A stretch of 64,000 nt of DNA, from assembly GCA_022495005.1 (NCBI GenBank), contig JAGYXB010000559.1:1426001-1490000 (forward strand), in the 5' to 3' direction. Origin of the DNA: Rhyacophila brunnea (Eukaryota; Arthropoda; Insecta; Trichoptera; Rhyacophilidae). Shown piece after piece: positions 34,415 through 46,609 of the stretch. The notes below the pieces were generated by a model. That model saw only the letters and a list, made by a program, of their open reading frames with translations. It did no database searches and was not told the origin of the DNA. Every line of letters starts with the position of its first letter. Position 1 is the first letter of the stretch. The translations under genes and the position numbers were made by a program.

Positions 34415-35012
34415 CCATGTCCGATCCTAATAGAATCATATGTGCCTCCACAGAGTTGAGGTTTGTATTAACAGATTTTGTTTTTACAAGAAATGGATAT
34501 CAGACATTTGTTCAACCTATTAGATCCATACCCTGACTCATACACAAATTGAAAAACAATTATGTGTAATTGCCAGACCCAGGATTTGAACCTGGGACCC
34601 ACGACACTATAGGCCAACGCTTAAGGCGATACATCAATGAAACGGAAAATAATTTTCAACTATAGCCGTGACGAAATTTTGGACTCGCTGCCATTCGGAG
34701 AGAGAACGTCGAGCTGGGAACACGTCAATTTGTTTCGTGATGGCGACGGGGGTATTAATTCTTAAATCGTGTAAAGATGACTAAAAACGTTACCCATTTA
34801 CTTGAAAAAGAAAACATGTTAATGAATATATTATTATTGTTACTAATAGAACAATAAAGAGAACATTAAAAGGACGCATGTTGGATTTATATGACAAATT
34901 ATATTTCGTTTGGCATGCGTCACTTGCACCCGCGACTCGCAATCCGCGCATCGCCTAGCCACGATCTTTTTAGACCGTGCCTCAACTGAGGTGCCTTAAG
35001 CCGCGCGGCCAT
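34415..35012 (-). mobile_element. Fam-D SINE split by a TTAA insertion
   Basis: The body and most of the tRNA head run to CCAACGCTTAA (34624). The missing head segment, GCCGCGCGGCCATCGTG, resumes at 35000. Removing 34625-34995 plus one TTAA restores the expected SINE head exactly. Confidence 0.85.
34625..34995. mobile_element. 371 bp insertion with TTAA duplication
   Basis: The block starts GGCGATACATCAATG and ends CAACTGAGGTGCC, bounded by TTAA at 34621-34624 and 34996-34999. TTAA duplication is the hallmark of piggyBac-type transposition (also seen in some other MITEs). The ends share only GGC/GCC, so TIR support is weak; superfamily assignment rests on the target site. It is non-coding. 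Confidence 0.75.
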
Positions 35013-35751
35013 CGTGATTGTAAAATATATAACCTAAGATTATATAGGAGAAAAGTACCTACAATAATCATTAATCATTTCTTATGAGTGGCTTCCGACA
35101 GTGGATAATATTTAATTATCTATAAGTTGTGTAAAATCATTAATTGTATCACAACTTAGAGGGATTCATTATTATTAAAAAAATATAATAAATCCAACTC
35201 TCAATTTAGTCTAAATATTTACCTCTTCTTAGAAAACAGCGTGATTGTTGTTTTTAGATGCTGGTTGTGCAACTCTATTGTTAATATTATAAGCCTGAGA
35301 GTTTGTATTAAATTAATTTTGACATGGCAAAAAATGAAGAATTGCAGTTTTTGTTCACGCAAACACCGTTGTTAAGTTGTACTGAAAATAATTACAAGGT
35401 GAACTAAGCTCGTTCGAAACAAGATAAAGTCAATGTTGTTCATTTTAATTCATTATATTAGGAGCGATAAAAAACGTTTAGCTCAGTTATTGTTATTTTG
35501 TAAGTACCGTTTTGAATTATGTAATAAATAAATCACGGACAAATATTTACATGAATGTGATCACTGATCATAATAATAATACATCATGGCAAAAAAACAG
35601 ACAGTATATCGAATGGCAAATTATCAGTCTAATATATTGAATGTATTTATTTTGTAACGTTTTAATAAATTATAATCTTGAGACATCGTAAGATCCATGC
35701 GCGCACGCGGAAAAATATGGTATGGGGTCCGTTTCGAAAGATTGTCAATAA

Positions 35752-36160
35752 GTAATTACAAGATAAAAAGAACTTTTTATATACAACGTTTTTAAATTTT
35801 CTGTTGAATCATATAAACTTGACTTGACTAGCTTAAATGATCAAAAAAAATTGTATTTGATAGAAATAATACTGAACTGTCATTTTGACACTCATATTGA
35901 TTTCCATAGTAACGCACGTATATATTAATAATTTCCTAGCAACCAATAATAGTGGATTGATTTACGGATTTTTTCCGAAATAACTTTTTATACAAAACAT
36001 AATGAACTGAAAATGAATTTATTTCTACTTAAAGATGGCTAAAAAATACATGCTAGCTAGTCAGGAAGTTAATTAAAAATCGATTGCAAGATTTGTACCG
36101 GACAAACAACCACCGGACAAATAAGAATATGACCTAATAAAAACGTTGTAATGTAAAAAA
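35752..36160 (+). mobile_element. Fam-B MITE
   Basis: From TAATTACAAGATAAAAAG to AAAACGTTGTAATG. The end word is repeated a few bases later (AAAAACGTTGTAAAAG). A central stretch (GTTGCTAGGACCCC in other copies) is deleted near 35935. Confidence 0.75.
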
Positions 36161-36329
36161 CGTTGTAAAAGAATAATTATTGAGTAGGTATTTAAGGTGA
36201 CGGGAAAGCACTTGGAGTTTACCTTTGAACTTATAGGTACAACGAGTCGGTCAGCAGTTATAACTACGGATTCTGATCTAGTTATTGCTGCCTGTTGCGT
36301 CCATAAGTAGTTATCGACTGCGTGTGGCC

Positions 36330-36594
36330 TAATGCCTATAACGGATATAGCGAGAGTCGATCGTTTAAAAAAGTTTCGACCCTAAGCAATAAAATCCGAC
36401 CAGACAGGATGCCGCCGGGATCGGATTAAACTCACGATGTAATCAATAATGCAATGGGTTTCCCACTAGCACAAGTCCTGCGTACTGTTGATAAAGCCAG
36501 GCTTTTAGATGGCCAAATTATCTAGGTAAAAAAAGACTTCTTTAGAAAATGGATATAACCGCATCTAAGTATTAACTATTTAGAAGACTATAAT
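36330..36594 (+). mobile_element. Fam-K fragment next to the full copy
   Basis: TCGACCCTAAGCAATAAAAT and CCGCCGGGATCGGATTA match Fam-K at 49740-49800 and, reversed, at 36960-37010. It lies in opposite orientation to the larger copy that follows, so the two form an imperfect inverted pair. This fragment preserves the empty site for the Fam-J insertion. Confidence 0.6.
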
Positions 36595-36599
36595 ATGTA

Positions 36600-37910
36600 T
36601 ACAATACAGTCTAACTTGGTTATTACGAGGAAGATGGGACCGACTGAATTTGCTCGTTATAAGCATATTATTATATCGTCATATAACATTTTTCGCGCCA
36701 CGTTCTATTTAAGCATAGAACATAAAAAATCTGAAAACCGTCGTAAAAATCCCCGAAACAAGCATGGCATTCATAAACTACAAAATAAGTTGATTATTGT
36801 AATGAAGTGCTGAGCCGCCGGAGCTTGTAGGTACCTACTGACTTCACAAAGCTTGGATTTTTTAAATGCAATTTCAACCATATGCGTGGATACTTTTTCA
36901 ATGTTGTCGGCGAAAACACCAATTAGGTACTTAGACACTTAACTAGTGTCATAAACGTAATCCGATCCCGGCGGCATCGGTTTAGTTAATTGCCCGGTCG
37001 GATTTTATTGCTTAAGGGCGGACTTGTACCGTTTAAAAAACGTGTTTGAACATGTACCGTTTAAAAAAAAATCGGTTAGGTACATGTTCAAATACGCGCG
37101 TTAACATAATTTTACTCCTTACTTCAATTATAGTTTGTCAATTTATGGCTACGGCCGTATGTTGTAGCTTAACCACTGGGGAATGCCAAAAGAAATGGCG
37201 TATTTCAAAAAAGCACTACCTTATTCTTAGGTCAATAATTATTATAAAGCAATCATTATTCGTAGGATGTTTATCACACTTGAATGATCAAAGACATAGC
37301 TTATAATTAGTAACTTTAGAATTATCTTCAAATGTGTTAATCTTGTCCATTTTTTGAATAATAAAATGCCCAATTCTTATCAAATTTGGGATCACAGAGA
37401 TTATCAATATAATTTTTTATCGTAAATATTTCACTATAATATGTCGATATAAATTATACTGATGGTTTTATAAATGCGTTTAAAAATTAATAAATGTAAA
37501 AAATCTTAACACCACTGCACATTTATGTACTGAAACTATATTCTAAAACATTAGAGCGAGAGGTTTAAAAGAATACTATTTTATGTAATAAAAATACTTT
37601 ATGCAGTCATCAAATGTTTAAAATAAATATAAAGGAAATATAAGGCTTCAACATTATATAAATAGATTATCTACAACGTTTAAGGTATGTCCAGGATCAT
37701 GCTTTGAAAATAGAAAAAGTGCCATTTTGACCCACGTTGAGCACGTCCGCCCTTAAGGTCGAAAATGTTGTTTTTAAACGATCGACTCATTAACAGTTTT
37801 GTTCGGTATACCCGAGAAGTAGCTCATTATAAAAGTGAATAAATGTATGGAGAAAATCTAAAACTAAAATGTCAACGAATGTATTACTGTAATAACTGTT
37901 TAGAATATAA
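36600..37910 (-). mobile_element. Fam-K pogo-like element, interrupted
   Basis: The left end ACAGTCTAACTTGGTTATTA and CGAGG, and internal GCTCGTTATAAGC resemble pogo/Tigger-type ends (CAGT-x-T, then CGTTATAAC words). The counterpart at 49590-50376 is in opposite orientation and ends CCAAGTTAAACTG. The element is split by a Fam-J piggyBac-like MITE. No transposase frame was recognised. Confidence 0.55.
37016..37752 (+). mobile_element. Fam-J piggyBac-like MITE with intact ends
   Basis: GGGCGGACTTGTACCG at the left and CACGTCCGCCC at the right form inverted ends flanked by TTAA (37012-37015 and 37753-37756). Subterminal ACATGTACCG words occur as direct and inverted repeats near the left end. 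It is 737 bp long. The frame 37046-37306 lies in it and parallels frames in copies at 2060 and 52910, but all are disrupted differently. The empty Fam-K sites at about 36382 and 49749 read CTTAGGGTCG or its complement. Confidence 0.9.
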
Positions 37911-38439
37911 TGAATAATATTATGTATAAAATACTCGCAAAAATGATTATCACTACGTATATAATTTGGTCCCTCTTATAATAATTGCGTGTTTATTTCA
38001 ACCAAGCACGCACCATACGATATTAACAGTAGTAACAGTTACAATTTTTTAATTATCACGAAACGTTATAATTCATGACGATTTCGTGGTAAAGAGTAGT
38101 GCTTAGATTATAGTAGTGTTATAAAAAAAATAACACGAAAGTAGGTGGCATCCACGCGTTAATAATAATTTTTGTATTATAATTGCTAGATGCTATTCTA
38201 ATGATAACTATATTAATATTATGAATGTAACGTGTAGAAAATATAGTGGCTAATCTCTGCGTTTTGAGTTATGAGTGTTATGACGAACAAATATTTTAAT
38301 AGCGTTTAGTATATCAATGGTTGTGCTGCGAATTTTTGTACTCGTAACTAAAGAACCGTTTTCAATATATTTTATTATCAAGGAAGGCAATGAGTTGTAA
38401 TATTTTATACAACTTATTTTATAAAAGAAGAGCGGTTGA

Positions 38440-38801
38440 CAGTGACGTCCTGTGGAAGTGGGCAGGCTATGCGTTTATTATGCATAACAACTTTTGAAAT
38501 CTGTTGCGTTTTACATTGTTGAAAGTACCGATATCTTAGTTTAAATAAGTCATAAGACAGCCTTCAAACTTGTGCAAATTGAGTGAGAAAAGTGCTGTTT
38601 TAGAGTAGATATCGTAGAAATTCTCAAATCCCTCTAGATGATAATTATTTAAGTAAGTACCTATGTCATTTTGTTTCATTTGTCAATTTTGTAATTATAG
38701 TAAAATACAGTTAACAATTTTTCTTACAATTTTAGACTAAACGTGAAAGGTGTCGGCATTATAAGTGCCCAAGGGCGGCACTTTGCCTAAAGACGTCACT
38801 G
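38440..38801. mobile_element. Fam-G hAT-type MITE
   Basis: Ends CAGTGACGTCCTGTGG and GACGTCACTG are flanked by GCGGTTGA (38432-38439) and GCAGTTGA (38802-38809), 7 of 8 identical. The 362 bp interior contains GGGCGGCACTTTGCC near the right end and no coding frame. Confidence 0.88.
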
Positions 38802-38819
38802 GCAGTTGAGAATATTATA

Positions 38820-38985
38820 TAGAACTGGCGAGGAATTGAGTAAGGTTTTTGGGGGCATCATTCACTCTGCCCTGAGAGAAGCAAAGAATCGAGAGGGGTA
38901 GAAAGTCTTGGTCGCTCAAAAGATGGTAAAATTCAAGGGTGGTCACGATCTTCAGCCATGAGGAAACGACCAAGAAGAGAATGAA
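38820..38985 (+). pseudogene. Fam-H LINE tail
   Basis: CATTCACTCTGCCCTGAGAG, AAAGTCTTGGTCGCTCAAAAG and GATCTTCAGCCATGAGG match the reverse of 7442-7560. It ends GACCAAGAAGAGAATG. Only the last part of the ORF and the 3' end are present. Confidence 0.65.
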
Positions 38986-39984
38986 TGATGTGTTTAAGTT
39001 CTTATGTCTTCATATTCATGATTTAATAATTAAACCGTGTTAGGTACAACATCACACAGTAGATAACCGACTTCCCATTTTTGTTTGTTCTCTGAATATA
39101 ATTTTAAATAGTTGTACTTACAAAACTTTTCAAATTAAAATATAATACATAAATACAGACTACATAAATATTTTGGTAAATTTTAAAAAAATACACTTTG
39201 TTATCTGTTAAAATATTATTTTCCCGGGATGCGCTGAAAAAGAAAAATAAATTCAAAATAGTAGCACCTACTTACACTCCTAACTTCCTTGTAAGTATGA
39301 TCATGGATACAATATAATATTACGGTTTAAAAGGAAAATAGTAAAATGAAGTAAGATGAAGAAGTAAGTATGCTTTATTTATTGAATTTTATTAACGGGT
39401 GTGCCACGTACTTATAATAGGAATAAGCCGTTGGGCACTATAATACCGCTAACAACTATAGAAAAACAGATAATTTCCTCCATGTATCTATAAGTAATGT
39501 AGTATATAATACTTGTCTACGTATCCCGTGTATATACTAATGGTCGCTTGACCCTAACACCTGCACCAGCCTAATTATTGAGTACATTAATATTGTTTAT
39601 TTTTATTTACCATAATTCATAAATCTCGTTAAACTAACGACTTTCTGTGAGATCGTGATGTTTAGACGAGGTGAAACGAGTGCTTATTAGAAAAAAAAAC
39701 TGTGGCAGTTAATGATTATTTTGATCTTCTTGACATAGGATAGGAGTACAAAAGATTCGTATATATTTGAAAGCGTTATTTTTTTTTAATTCACTTCTGA
39801 TTCAAACAACATTTTCCATAGCCCGGAGGCAAACGGAATAATGACAAAGGGCGTGCGGAGAGTTTAATATTAAATTTAATAATTAATTGCAGGTAACTTT
39901 GTATAATAGAGAATTTAATTAAGTAACTAGATATAGTAATCTTCCGGTTACAGTTGTTTACCTTAGGTACAATTCGATTTATTT

Positions 39985-41025
39985 AATTTCAATTTTTTTT
40001 TTATTTATTTATTTTCAATTTTTTTTTTAACATATTGTGGACATTACTAATTATAAGTTTAAGACGTTCACAACATGACAGTTAGAAACAAAGATACATA
40101 AATATAGCAGTATTACATAAAAAAGAGATATATCAGTAGATAAATTAGATAGGTACAAGGAAGTACACCGGATGAGTTAAGCAGACCCTATTTTAAGAAT
40201 TTATAAAACAACATCCACCTAAACTCATTCTCACGTAGGTGGAATATATCAACACCCAAAGCAATTTCGTTGAACATAGTTATCGCTCTCCCAATTGGCA
40301 TTACCAAATGGCAGTTTGGTTCTGCAACTTGGGAGAATAAACCACTGATGGTCTCTATTTCTAAGATAGTTATCAGGGACACACAGGTCAACACTGCCCA
40401 GAATGGCAGAGTTCTCATTTATACTTCGTATAAGTCGAAAAAATACGTAGCTAAATAAAGATTTCTTCTAAGTTGCAGACTGCAGTATGTAAGCATGCCT
40501 AAGAGAAAGTCAGTCGGATAAAGCCACGGATAGTATCCATACAACCTCAAGTAAAGGAGTCTCAAGAATTTCTTATGTACCCTCTCCACCATAAGGCCAT
40601 ACTTCAACTGATGCGGTGCCCAAACCATAGACCCACTCTCAAGTCTGCTTGAGATTAAATAAAAGTTTTAATACCGTAACATCTGAAAAGACCCGGGAAG
40701 TACGCATGACGAAGCCCAACATTTTAAGCGCTTTGTTACAAATGGTAACTATGTGGCTAATAAATGTCAGCTTACTCTCAAACGTAATGCCAAGATCCCT
40801 TACAGATGATATTCGAGACAGAACTCTGCCATGCATCGAGTATTGGAAAAACAACACTTTTGAGGCTCTGGTAAACGATAAAAGATTGCATTTATCAATA
40901 TTGAACTCTAGTTTGTTACGCCTGCCCCAATTTAATATATTATGTATATCAAGTTGCAGCTGACAACAATCGTTCAAGGTGACAACTTCCAAAAAGAGTT
41001 TCAAGTCATCAACACATTACAGGGT
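39985..41025 (-). pseudogene. Jockey-like LINE: reverse transcriptase C-terminal half
   Basis: On the minus strand, translation begins just upstream of a Y-x-D-D-type catalytic box (C-V-D-D, about 41005-41016), then DDLKLFLEVV, SKVLFFQYSMHGRVLSRIS, SVRDLGITFESKLTFISHI, the thumb region of jockey/CR1-type enzymes. Further down are VERVHKKFLRLLYL and GSVDLCVPDNYLRNRDH with a frameshift between, then the 3' UTR and an A-rich end near 39985. It is truncated within the catalytic domain. A second copy is at 60640-61375. Confidence 0.88.
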
Positions 41026-41247
41026 AGAAAACTATGGATTTGGATTTAATTAATGTAGCGGTAAATGATAACGAATAATAAATCTCGGTTGAAATCTCAA
41101 CGGACGTATTTGTTTCATTTATATGATATGTATAGTAGATATGAGCTTAATTACGGAAGAGGGGAAGAATGGCTACATATTTTATCTATTGTAAAAAACC
41201 AAAAGGGCTAATTTCAGCTGTAGCGTCATTAAAAATATATATTTTTT

Positions 41248-41484
41248 GACCATGTCCGATCTTAATACGAACATAATAATATGAGCTTCCACATAGTGTA
41301 GATTTGTATTAACACATTTTGTTTTTACGATAAATGGATGTTAACCATTTGCTCAACCTATTAGATCCATACTTTGACTACGAACACACATTGAAAAACA
41401 ATATGTGTACTTGCCACACCCAGGATTCGAACCTGGTACCCACGACATTATAACCCGACGCGTAAGCCGCTCGGCCATCATGAT
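41248..41484 (-). mobile_element. Fam-D SINE
   Basis: The full-length unit has head ACCCAGGATTCGAACCTGG and CGTAAGCCGCTCGGCC at the right and tail CATGTCCGATCTTAATACG at the left. More diverged than the tandem units at 25628-26612. Confidence 0.85.
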
Positions 41485-41911
41485 AATTAGGTGATATATA
41501 TAACAAATTTTAATGTGAGACGTAGGTACATTTAAAAGTTTATTAGTACGGTTTCATATTAGAAAACATATTTGTACTTTTCTTTGTAACATCAACAAAG
41601 AAGCGTGTCTTAAATGTGATCAAAAAATTGGTTCTAGGGAGAATCTTTACGATATTATGTAAACCAAAAATAATATGTAAATATGTAGTAGGTACATACT
41701 GCAAAAAAAATGGTTCAAAAAGCCATGAAATCAAATTCATTGTAATCAAACGAAAACCTACTTAATTTGTCATAATATACGAAATGAAAAATAATATGGA
41801 CTGTTTCAGTTAATCATACAGGGGAAAATGTAAGCAAAAGAAAGCTGGAAAGAATATACATTTCTTGGGAATACAATTAAAAAGTCAATGTTTCAATTAT
41901 TAAAGTAGTTG

Positions 41912-42296
41912 GGTGGCCCCCACATCCTAAAGCCGGCCCCAAGGCTAGGATCTTTGTCGGGCCCCCCTACCTATCGCCAAGGTTAAAAGCAGTGTGATGC
42001 TCTACAGTAGCGTTTGCCAAATGGTGTTCACGGTAAAATTAAGGGTATTTAGTGTATTTTTATACTTACGTCCACTTGAAATATGGAGTTATCAAGTAAT
42101 GACACGATAAAAAATTACATCGCACAATCACATACCTATTTTAAAATATAAACATTAATACAGGCGACTTTTTTTACTATTAGAGCAAATTTGTGATGCG
42201 TGTTTATCTCACTGGTCGACTCGCGACGTTGGGCCCCCCAAGAGCCCGGGCCCCCAGACTAGAGCCCTGTCAGCCCCCCTCTTTGTGGGGGCCATG
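41912..42296. mobile_element. Fam-I element, compact copy
   Basis: Ends GGTGGCCCCCACATCC and TTTGTGGGGGCCATG form inverted repeats. The interior GATGCTCTACAGTAGCG is the uninterrupted form of the hAT target seen at 21180-21187. It is 385 bp and non-coding. Confidence 0.75.
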
Positions 42297-42440
42297 ATTT
42301 TCGCAACAAATAGGAAGAAGGTTAAACAATGATATGCAAACCTTCTTTCGGAAGACAACACACGACGTACAAAGTCGCAATTCAGTGATGAAGTTTGACT
42401 TCTGTATATATTTAGTATCTAGGAAACTTTTTACAATAAA

Positions 42441-42704
42441 TTATTGAAGAAAAAAAAACCTTCTGGCATGGCTAGCGTGTACGCCACTGACATTAGATGC
42501 ACACATTGAGTGCATCTGTTTAGGATGCGTTTGTAACTTGATCTTGCTTGCAGCGAACAGCTGGGATCCAAGTGTATTCACTTTTTTTTCAAACGCATTG
42601 TACTTACGACTCTTACGAGACCTACGACTGGTCTTGCGTACTATAATAGGTTGTAGAACGAGGAAAGAAAAAAAAACGACACTTATAAACATTGCGGCTG
42701 ACAT
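42441..42704 (-). CDS. Unrecognised 87-codon frame, weak
   Basis: The frame begins MSAAMFISVVFFSFLVLQPI (a hydrophobic start), then VRKTSRRSRKSRKYNAFEKK, a strongly basic stretch, and ends with a phenylalanine run encoded by poly-T. The composition is less AT-rich than average and the first 20 residues could be a signal anchor. No family is recognised, no promoter or polyadenylation site is evident, and it lies among repeats. It may well be chance. Confidence 0.15.
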   Translation of the reverse strand: MSAAMFISVVFFSFLVLQPIIVRKTSRRSRKSRKYNAFEKKVNTLGSQLFAASKIKLQTHPKQMHSMCASNVSGVHASHARRFFFLQ

Positions 42705-43042
42705 GACGTGCCCTCTGCACGAAAACTATTGAAAGAGTATAATATCGACGTATTAGTGTCAAAATGTTGTAGCTTGTAACTACCAATTGCCGTTTGTAAT
42801 CGAAAAAAAAAATTCTCGAAGGTACCTACCATAATTGTATATAAGTAGTAGGTCGATTTGCAATGATGAACATTTTTATTGGAGATTTTTTAATTCATTG
42901 CTCTGGTTATGTTATTATGTATGTATGTGGTTCAAAGATGCAATTTTCAATTGTGTATCGATACCCAACAAGTCCATAATTCAAATGGATGTATTAAAAT
43001 AAGTATACAAAAAAACACTAAATATATTAATTTTATTACACC

Positions 43043-43192
43043 ATTACACCATTTGGAAAACGCTACTGTAGAGTATCCATAGATATATTAAGGTAGGTAG
43101 AGAGCGTCACACTGCCTTTATCCTTATCGATAGGTAGGGGGCCCCGCCAAAGATCCTAGACTGGAGGCCCGCTTTAGGATGTGGGGGCCATG
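43043..43192. mobile_element. Fam-I fragment
   Basis: It contains ACGCTACTGTAGAG, CCTTATCGATAGGTAGG and the end GGATGTGGGGGCCATG. About 30 bp of unrelated sequence follows ACTGTAGAG, at the same word that a hAT hit in another copy. Confidence 0.65.
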
Positions 43193-44534
43193 GCTCATAC
43201 ACAGATGAGATTATTATTCGACGCTTTACATCTTTAATGTTAAAATTTTGTAACAGCTGTTGCGACATTTACATACTTTTTGAAACTTAGGAGTAACACA
43301 AGTTGCTATAATTCCCATTTAAAATCAGGGAGATACTACAATTTGACACAATATAATATAAAGTAACATTTTACACCCAACTGCGATATTGTCGTTTTTT
43401 GATTTCAGCTTGAATTCACATATAATTCCGTTTACATACCTATTATATATTGTCACACACAGTGGCAAAGACTCCATACAAGGCGATTATTCAATGACTA
43501 TCGTCTTAAATAAAATATTTTTGAATTGCATATTAACGTATTTTAAATAATAACTTCAATATTATATAAGATTTTACGTTCTACAAAAATATTTTAATTT
43601 ATCAACGACATCTGTCGTATATGTAGAAATGTATTATAAATATATACAGAACCATCTGTAATAGGTTAAAAAAAAAAATATTCCGCAGCGACATCTCTCT
43701 TCAACTATTGTATGTATCGGATGAATGTCAAATTTAAAAAAATGTACTTTACCTCTTGGACCACAGCTGCGTCTACCGTTATGTATGCAATACGGTAGAC
43801 TCAAAAGGCGAAGTCTAAAACCTTTGCGTATAATATTATTGTCGATGACTGCGGCTATGTCCCACATAATTAATAATAAGATAATCTAAAAAGAATACAT
43901 GCTTGATTGTTTTTAAAAATAAAAATAAATTTTATCTAGTTAATGATTTTTGATGTTTATAAATATTCAGAAAAATATGGACATAAGTAATTTAAACCCA
44001 TCATTCAGTTTTATATCATCAGTGAGCTATCAAAATTCCATCGAATTAGTGCGTCGTTGTCATTAGTGTGTACCTATTCATCATTAGTAATATCTAGATG
44101 CAGGTTCGAATACGGCGGGGGGTGTCTTAATTTAAAAAAAAATCTAGTGGTTATAATATATTTTCTCAGAAGTGTTTTCAAAATTATGTATGTTTAGTAG
44201 TAGGTAATATCGTGTTATCTTCTTATTTCCGTAACTATTAGATATACCTGACAAGTGTGCTCTTTTACTCTGATTTGCAAAAATCACCCTTCGCCACTTG
44301 TCATATATAATATTTATAAGTAATAGAATAAGATATAAATATTAAGATAGTGTATATGAAGACATCGCAATGATTATTTGAATATGTAATGCTATTCTAC
44401 GTTTTAATAAAGGGTCTGTATGTTGAATTACTTGACGAAAATGTCAACAGAGGTTAGAGTTATTGTACCTGTGTATTAAAAAACGCATTACGAGTTTCAT
44501 TAGTAGACGGAAATCAATTTGACAGAATAGAACT

Positions 44535-45680
44535 GTGGGTCTATTCTATACTTATCGACCGCTAAAGTGATAAATTCGACGGCTAACTAGGGTAGGTTTG
44601 TATCAAAGTGTTAACACTTATTGTAACAATTACAATAAGTTGGTTGTAATTGTTGTAATAAGTGCTATATTTTAACAGCACCTCTCTGTGCTGTGATTAA
44701 ATTTAGAGCGAGATAGACCGTTTGACTGTTTAGACGGCTAACTTAACTGACTTAGGGCCGTATGTATGAGATTCCCAAATTATTTATAAGTTATTTAACC
44801 GATTTTCCATCATATAGCGTATAGCACTGTTTGTGACGTAAGCAATCTGACGTCACACGCCATTCAAAATGGCTGCTTCATCTGTCACTTTCAAATGCCA
44901 AATGTCAAAGCGCAATATTTCTCATGGAGAGATAAGATGGATTTACGTATGATTACGATAAAATATCTGCGCTAGACGACCGCAAAAATAGGTACCTACT
45001 GCAGTATCTGGCATTAAAATATGCAATTGGAAGCATTCTGCATTCTTCAAAATATTATGGTACCTACCTACCTAGTTAATTATAGTAAGATAACTGTAAT
45101 AAACAAGGTACAACTCTCAAATACACTGGATACGTCATTAGTGTCATACGGTGATTGGTATAAATGATAATATTATACAGAGATCAATACATATTATTAT
45201 CTAAACCCATTTGCATTTCTGTCATTTATTCTTATTCTGTTTTGACAACTCATAATTTAAGTGAAGTAAGTCATAATAATATGTATGTATTCAGTATTGC
45301 CACCAAATGGAAATATTTACTGGTAATACTTTATCCTTTCGTACAGTAGAATTATAAAATAAATGTGATAAAATAACTGATAAATTATTTAAAGTTCATA
45401 ATAATTATTCATTTATAATTATTAAATTTATATGGTACCGTTCGCACACTTTCAGATACATTTACAATTTCAAAATTTTGAATTATTGATCGGGGAATGA
45501 AATTTTATAAGATTGCCATTATACGGATACACTGACACATGATGACGTCACATTAAACAACGAATTACGTTTGTACTCATGCATACAAACGTGCAGTATA
45601 TAGCCTATACGGTTTTTGGGAATCCATGCATACGACCCTTAGCGGTCGATAATCGCCTTGTGTATAGAATAGACCCGCTG
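44535..45680. mobile_element. Fam-P element with inverted ends
   Basis: GTGGGTCTATTCTATACTTA and ATCGACCGCTAA at the left mirror GCGGTCGATAATCG, GTATAGAATAGACCCGCTG at the right. A second inverted pair lies inside (GTATGTATGAGATTCCCAA against TTGGGAATCCATGCATACG), each followed by a TGACGTCA-like word. It is about 1.15 kb without a recognised transposase; the frame 45164-45349 is not convincing. Confidence 0.7.
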
Positions 45681-46267
45681 AATCCCTTATTTTTATACTG
45701 TAACATTGTAACATAACCTTAATATTATATGCGTTTCACAAGCCTAGATCCTAGATTGTTATTGGTGTTGACTACATTTAAATATACCAAGGAATTTATT
45801 TTTAAATAGCTTACCTATCTATTCCGAAGCTTGAAGATTATTTTTAAAAATTGTTGCTGAAAGTTAAGGAAAACAGCAAGTCGAATAAAATTATGGTTCA
45901 TCTCTCGTAAGTTGTCGGGTAACTACGTTTACGTTATAGTCCATCCATGACCATCCCGTAAAAAAAGTTGAACCAGCTGTGACTATCTTTCTAAAACCAG
46001 TGTTACTCAATTTTATTAAATATTTTTTATTTATTCAATTACGAAAAATATTAATTTCTGTACCAAATCAATAGTAGGTACTTAAGTGTTATGTGTTGTA
46101 CAATTATTATTGAAGCCTCGCTATTTTGAGAAATTAAAATAATCTAATTGAAATTTTATCCTTAACTACCTAATTATGTATCGTAATATTTTAATAGCAA
46201 ATTCGTGTTAGGAAAATATCATAAAATAATGACGAACGGTAATCGAGGCCATCAGATGACAGAATTT

Positions 46268-46432
46268 GGTACTGTTCGGTTATCAGGAATACAGCGGAAA
46301 ACACATTTTGAAAATAGCCGATAAACTGGATTATTTGTTAGGTTAACCTAACCTAAGCTAACAAATAATCCAGTATATCGGGTATTTTCAAAATGTGTTT
46401 TCCGCTGTGTTCCTGATAACCGAACAGTACCC
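46268..46432. mobile_element. Fam-A foldback, near-perfect palindrome
   Basis: GGTACTGTTCGGTTATCAGG at the left pairs with CCTGATAACCGAACAGTACC at the right; the two 78 bp arms meet at GTTAGGTTAACCTAACC. Flanks CAGAATTT and CGGAATTT agree at 7 of 8 bases, a probable 8 bp target duplication. It is the more symmetrical relative of 13046-13220. Confidence 0.9.
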
Positions 46433-46538
46433 GGAATTTTATTATATTATTAATCGTCTTACAGATTGTTTTTAAATAGTAATTTTACATGAATTTATTG
46501 CCTAAAGTATAGTTAGGAAGACGTCCGATTTGTCGTCT

Positions 46539-46609
46539 GCCCTCGTAGTCCAGTGCGGAAAGCACTGGGCTCTCACCCGGGGCTCCGTGTCCGATTCTCG
46601 GCGAGGTCA
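46539..46609 (+). tRNA. tRNA-Glu(CTC)-like pseudogene
   Basis: The acceptor arms GCCCTCG and CGAGGTC pair at 6 of 7 positions. Box A-like TAGTCCAGTGC, anticodon-loop sequence CTCTCAC (anticodon CTC as in tRNA-Glu), and a T arm CCGTG-TCCGATT-CTCGG follow in correct order. Defects are a non-canonical T loop (TCC in place of TTC), one T-stem mismatch, and imperfect pairing of the anticodon stem. It is a tRNA pseudogene or a young SINE head; a functional gene is unlikely. Confidence 0.5.

Noticed and set aside
37046..37306. Frame shared by three Fam-J copies (also 2529-2723 and 53004-53273)
   Set aside because: Similarity reflects repeat homology. The frame is short, differs at both ends in each copy and has no transposase motif.
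40270..40963. Plus-strand frames at 40270-40458 and 40649-40963
   Set aside because: They are antisense to the jockey-like LINE, whose minus-strand frame shows the reverse transcriptase motifs.
44867..45560. TGACGTCA words as a promoter pair
   Set aside because: They belong to the inverted inner arms of Fam-P and have no adjacent gene.
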